Of a stretch of DNA of 6,786 nucleotides, positions 5,644 through 6,786 are shown piece after piece. The translations under genes and the position numbers were made by a program. How positions within the stretch are numbered: the first letter of the stretch is position 1; every line of letters begins with the position of its first letter. The notes under the pieces are model-generated. The model ran no database searches, was not told the DNA's origin, and saw nothing but the letters and a program-made list of their open reading frames with translations. Source of the DNA: Oligoflexus sp. (GTDB lineage Bacteria > Bdellovibrionota_B > Oligoflexia > Oligoflexales > Oligoflexaceae); NCBI GenBank assembly GCA_030151925.1, contig JASLCY010000343.1:1-6786 (forward strand), given 5' to 3'.

Positions 5644-6096
5644 ATGGCCGAGAATACTGCACGTAAATATGATGCCGGAGCAGCGGCCTTCTTCGTGGAG
5701 ACGCTGTGCCAGGACGCAGACACCTTGTTGCGTTTCGCTTTCGCCCTGGCTCTGAACGAGGACTGGGCTTCCGATCTGGTGTTCAAGACTTATCAATCGA
5801 TCTTGCCGAAGCTGCCCGTCCTCCTGAAGAAGGACAGCGGCTATATCCGCCAGCTGCTCCTCCGCCGCCTGTGGGAAGTGCACCACGAGCAGGCTCGCGA
5901 AGGCAACGCCGCGGGCAACGCGCTCTACGCGTTCCTCCGCCCGCTCGAGCTCGACACGCGCGCGGCCCTCTTCCTCTGCGACGGCATCGGCCTCACGGTG
6001 GAAGAGGCGCTCGAGATCATCCCGATGGACACCAACGATTTGCGCCGCCATCTCGCGATCGGCCGCAAGCGTCTGCTCGATTTCCGCTTTGAATGA
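5644..6096 (+). CDS. compact ECF-type RNA polymerase sigma factor
   Basis: This 150-residue cytoplasmic protein has both sigma domains of an ECF factor. Region 2 spans about 20-84: LLRFAFALALNEDWASDLVFKTYQSIL (28-54) corresponds to the family's core-binding helix ('edAeDlvqetf'), and YIRQLLLRRLWEVHHEQ (67-83) to the -10-recognition helix. After a short linker, region 4 (about 99-147) has DTRAALFLCDGIGLTVEEALEIIPMDTNDLRRHLAIGRKRLL, a clear helix-turn-helix that reads -35 elements. It is shorter than typical ECF factors (160-190), mainly in the linker and N-terminus. The ATG has GGGAG 9 nt upstream. The next gene starts 6 nt after its TGA and encodes an anti-sigma-like membrane protein, so the pair forms the usual sigma/anti-sigma operon. 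ECF factors often drive their own promoter, but no clear ECF promoter is visible here. The regulon is unknown, and the divergent kdsB operon is a plausible target. Confidence 0.8.
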   Translation: MAENTARKYDAGAAAFFVETLCQDADTLLRFAFALALNEDWASDLVFKTYQSILPKLPVLLKKDSGYIRQLLLRRLWEVHHEQAREGNAAGNALYAFLRPLELDTRAALFLCDGIGLTVEEALEIIPMDTNDLRRHLAIGRKRLLDFRFE

Positions 6097-6102
6097 GGAA
6101 GA

Positions 6103-6786
6103 ATGCCGATGGCCCCGAATAAAGCAGCCCTGAGTGACGAAGACTTCCTCCTGAGCCACCTCTCGGAATATCTCGACGAGAGCCTGTCTCCGGCCGACCG
6201 CCAGAAGTTCGAAGACATAGCCAAACGCACCGGCGCCACCGAGTTGGCGACCGATTACGGCATCCGCCGCGGGCAGTTGCAGATCGAAGCGCAGCGCCTC
6301 TTCATGAACGAGAAGAAGATGCGCACCGTGCACGAGCTCGTGGAAGACGACGCGGCGCGAGCCAACAACGAGGCCGCGGAGATCGAAGAGGTCGGCGCGT
6401 CGGAGCTCAAGGGCAACGTCGTGCGGTTCGTGGCGCTCGCCGCCTTCTTCGCGATCATCTTCGGCGGGATCTACTACTACTTCAAGCCCGAGGCGAAGCC
6501 GGCCTTCAACGCCCTCAATTCGCTGATCTACGAAGCGGATGTGATGAACGAGAATTCCGAGGGCCGCCTCGCGTTCCCGACCGATAAGCTGGACGAGGTG
6601 AACGACTACTTCAAGAAGCTGCCCGAGCTCGGTTACCAGCCCAAGGTGCTGAAGCCCCTGCCGGCCGACTGGACCGTGGGCGGAGCGACGCTTATCGATT
6701 ACGATGGCGCGAAGATCACGGTCGCCCAGTTCATCAACCCGACGACCAAGGACAAGCAGTACCTCTTCTTCTACCTCGGCAAGCTG
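6103..6786 (+). CDS. membrane-spanning anti-sigma factor-like protein (partial, runs off the window)
   Basis: The frame stays open for 228 codons to the last base, so the C-terminus is missing. The N-terminal cytoplasmic part (1-104) opens with LLSHLSEYLDESLSPADRQKFED (16-38), which resembles the start of anti-sigma (zf-HC2/RsiW-like) domains. The zinc ligands H-x3-C-x2-C are absent and the visible protein has no cysteine. One transmembrane helix lies at about 106-126 (VVRFVALAAFFAIIFGGIYYYF). The periplasmic part contains LPELGYQP (173-180), then ADWTVGGATLIDYDGAKITVAQFIN (188-212) and QYLFFYL, matching the 'lGw...GarL...g..aaqlvY...lsLfv' pattern of anti-sigma periplasmic domains. It likely holds the upstream sigma factor at the inner membrane until an envelope signal releases it. 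AGGA (6096-6099) overlaps the sigma stop. ATG 6103 is close to it and an in-frame ATG at 6109 is an equal alternative. The gene is in the same frame as the sigma gene, separated by one TGA. Confidence 0.7.
   Translation, partial: MPMAPNKAALSDEDFLLSHLSEYLDESLSPADRQKFEDIAKRTGATELATDYGIRRGQLQIEAQRLFMNEKKMRTVHELVEDDAARANNEAAEIEEVGASELKGNVVRFVALAAFFAIIFGGIYYYFKPEAKPAFNALNSLIYEADVMNENSEGRLAFPTDKLDEVNDYFKKLPELGYQPKVLKPLPADWTVGGATLIDYDGAKITVAQFINPTTKDKQYLFFYLGKL

Noticed and set aside
5602..6333. Minus-strand 243-codon open frame opposite the sigma and anti-sigma genes
   Set aside because: Codon-aligned shadow spanning two well-supported plus-strand genes that share one frame; no domain and no start signal.

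Overview
The window looks like chromosomal DNA of a Gram-negative, LPS-making bacterium, most likely of the Bdellovibrionota/Oligoflexia group. The reasons are a CMP-Kdo synthetase (LPS core), outer-membrane proteins, and a regulator of the TIGR02147/DUF4423 family, which is common in Bdellovibrio-like bacteria and in Fibrobacter. The lineage is inferred from gene content alone. Most of the window is GC-rich (41 of 60 bases G+C in 2041-2100). The first 720 bases are strikingly AT-rich (14 of 60 in 481-540) and look like accessory or transferred DNA.

Layout, left to right. (1) 1-723: a near-perfect 25-bp dyad, then a plus-strand gene for a small secreted protein with eight cysteines and no recognised family. 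(2) 722-756: a hairpin between convergent genes, probably a shared terminator. (3) 767-1564, minus: a TIGR02147/DUF4423 HTH-type regulator whose Shine-Dalgarno lies inside a perfect hairpin, with direct repeats upstream. (4) 1565-1739: non-coding, holding those elements plus a hairpin that is fully paired only in minus-strand RNA, just after the next gene's stop. (5) 1740-5496, minus: a two-gene operon, kdsB followed by a ~1012-residue exported protein that joins a zinc-metallopeptidase-like domain, a probable beta-propeller and an Omp85-like beta-barrel. The two reading frames overlap. (6) 5497-5643: a divergent promoter region with a perfect 12-bp palindrome and further GGTGG half-sites. (7) 5644-6786, plus: a compact ECF-type sigma factor and, 6 nt after its stop, a membrane-spanning anti-sigma-like protein cut off by the window end.

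Working picture (inference): the window centres on cell-envelope functions. KdsB supplies activated Kdo for LPS, the co-transcribed large protein is an outer-membrane protease/barrel, and the divergent sigma/anti-sigma pair is placed to sense envelope state across the inner membrane. It may control itself and perhaps the divergent kdsB operon through the shared region. The TIGR02147 regulator next door appears to be its own transcription unit, possibly controlled at translation by RNA folding. Nearly all other long open frames are codon-aligned antisense shadows of these genes.
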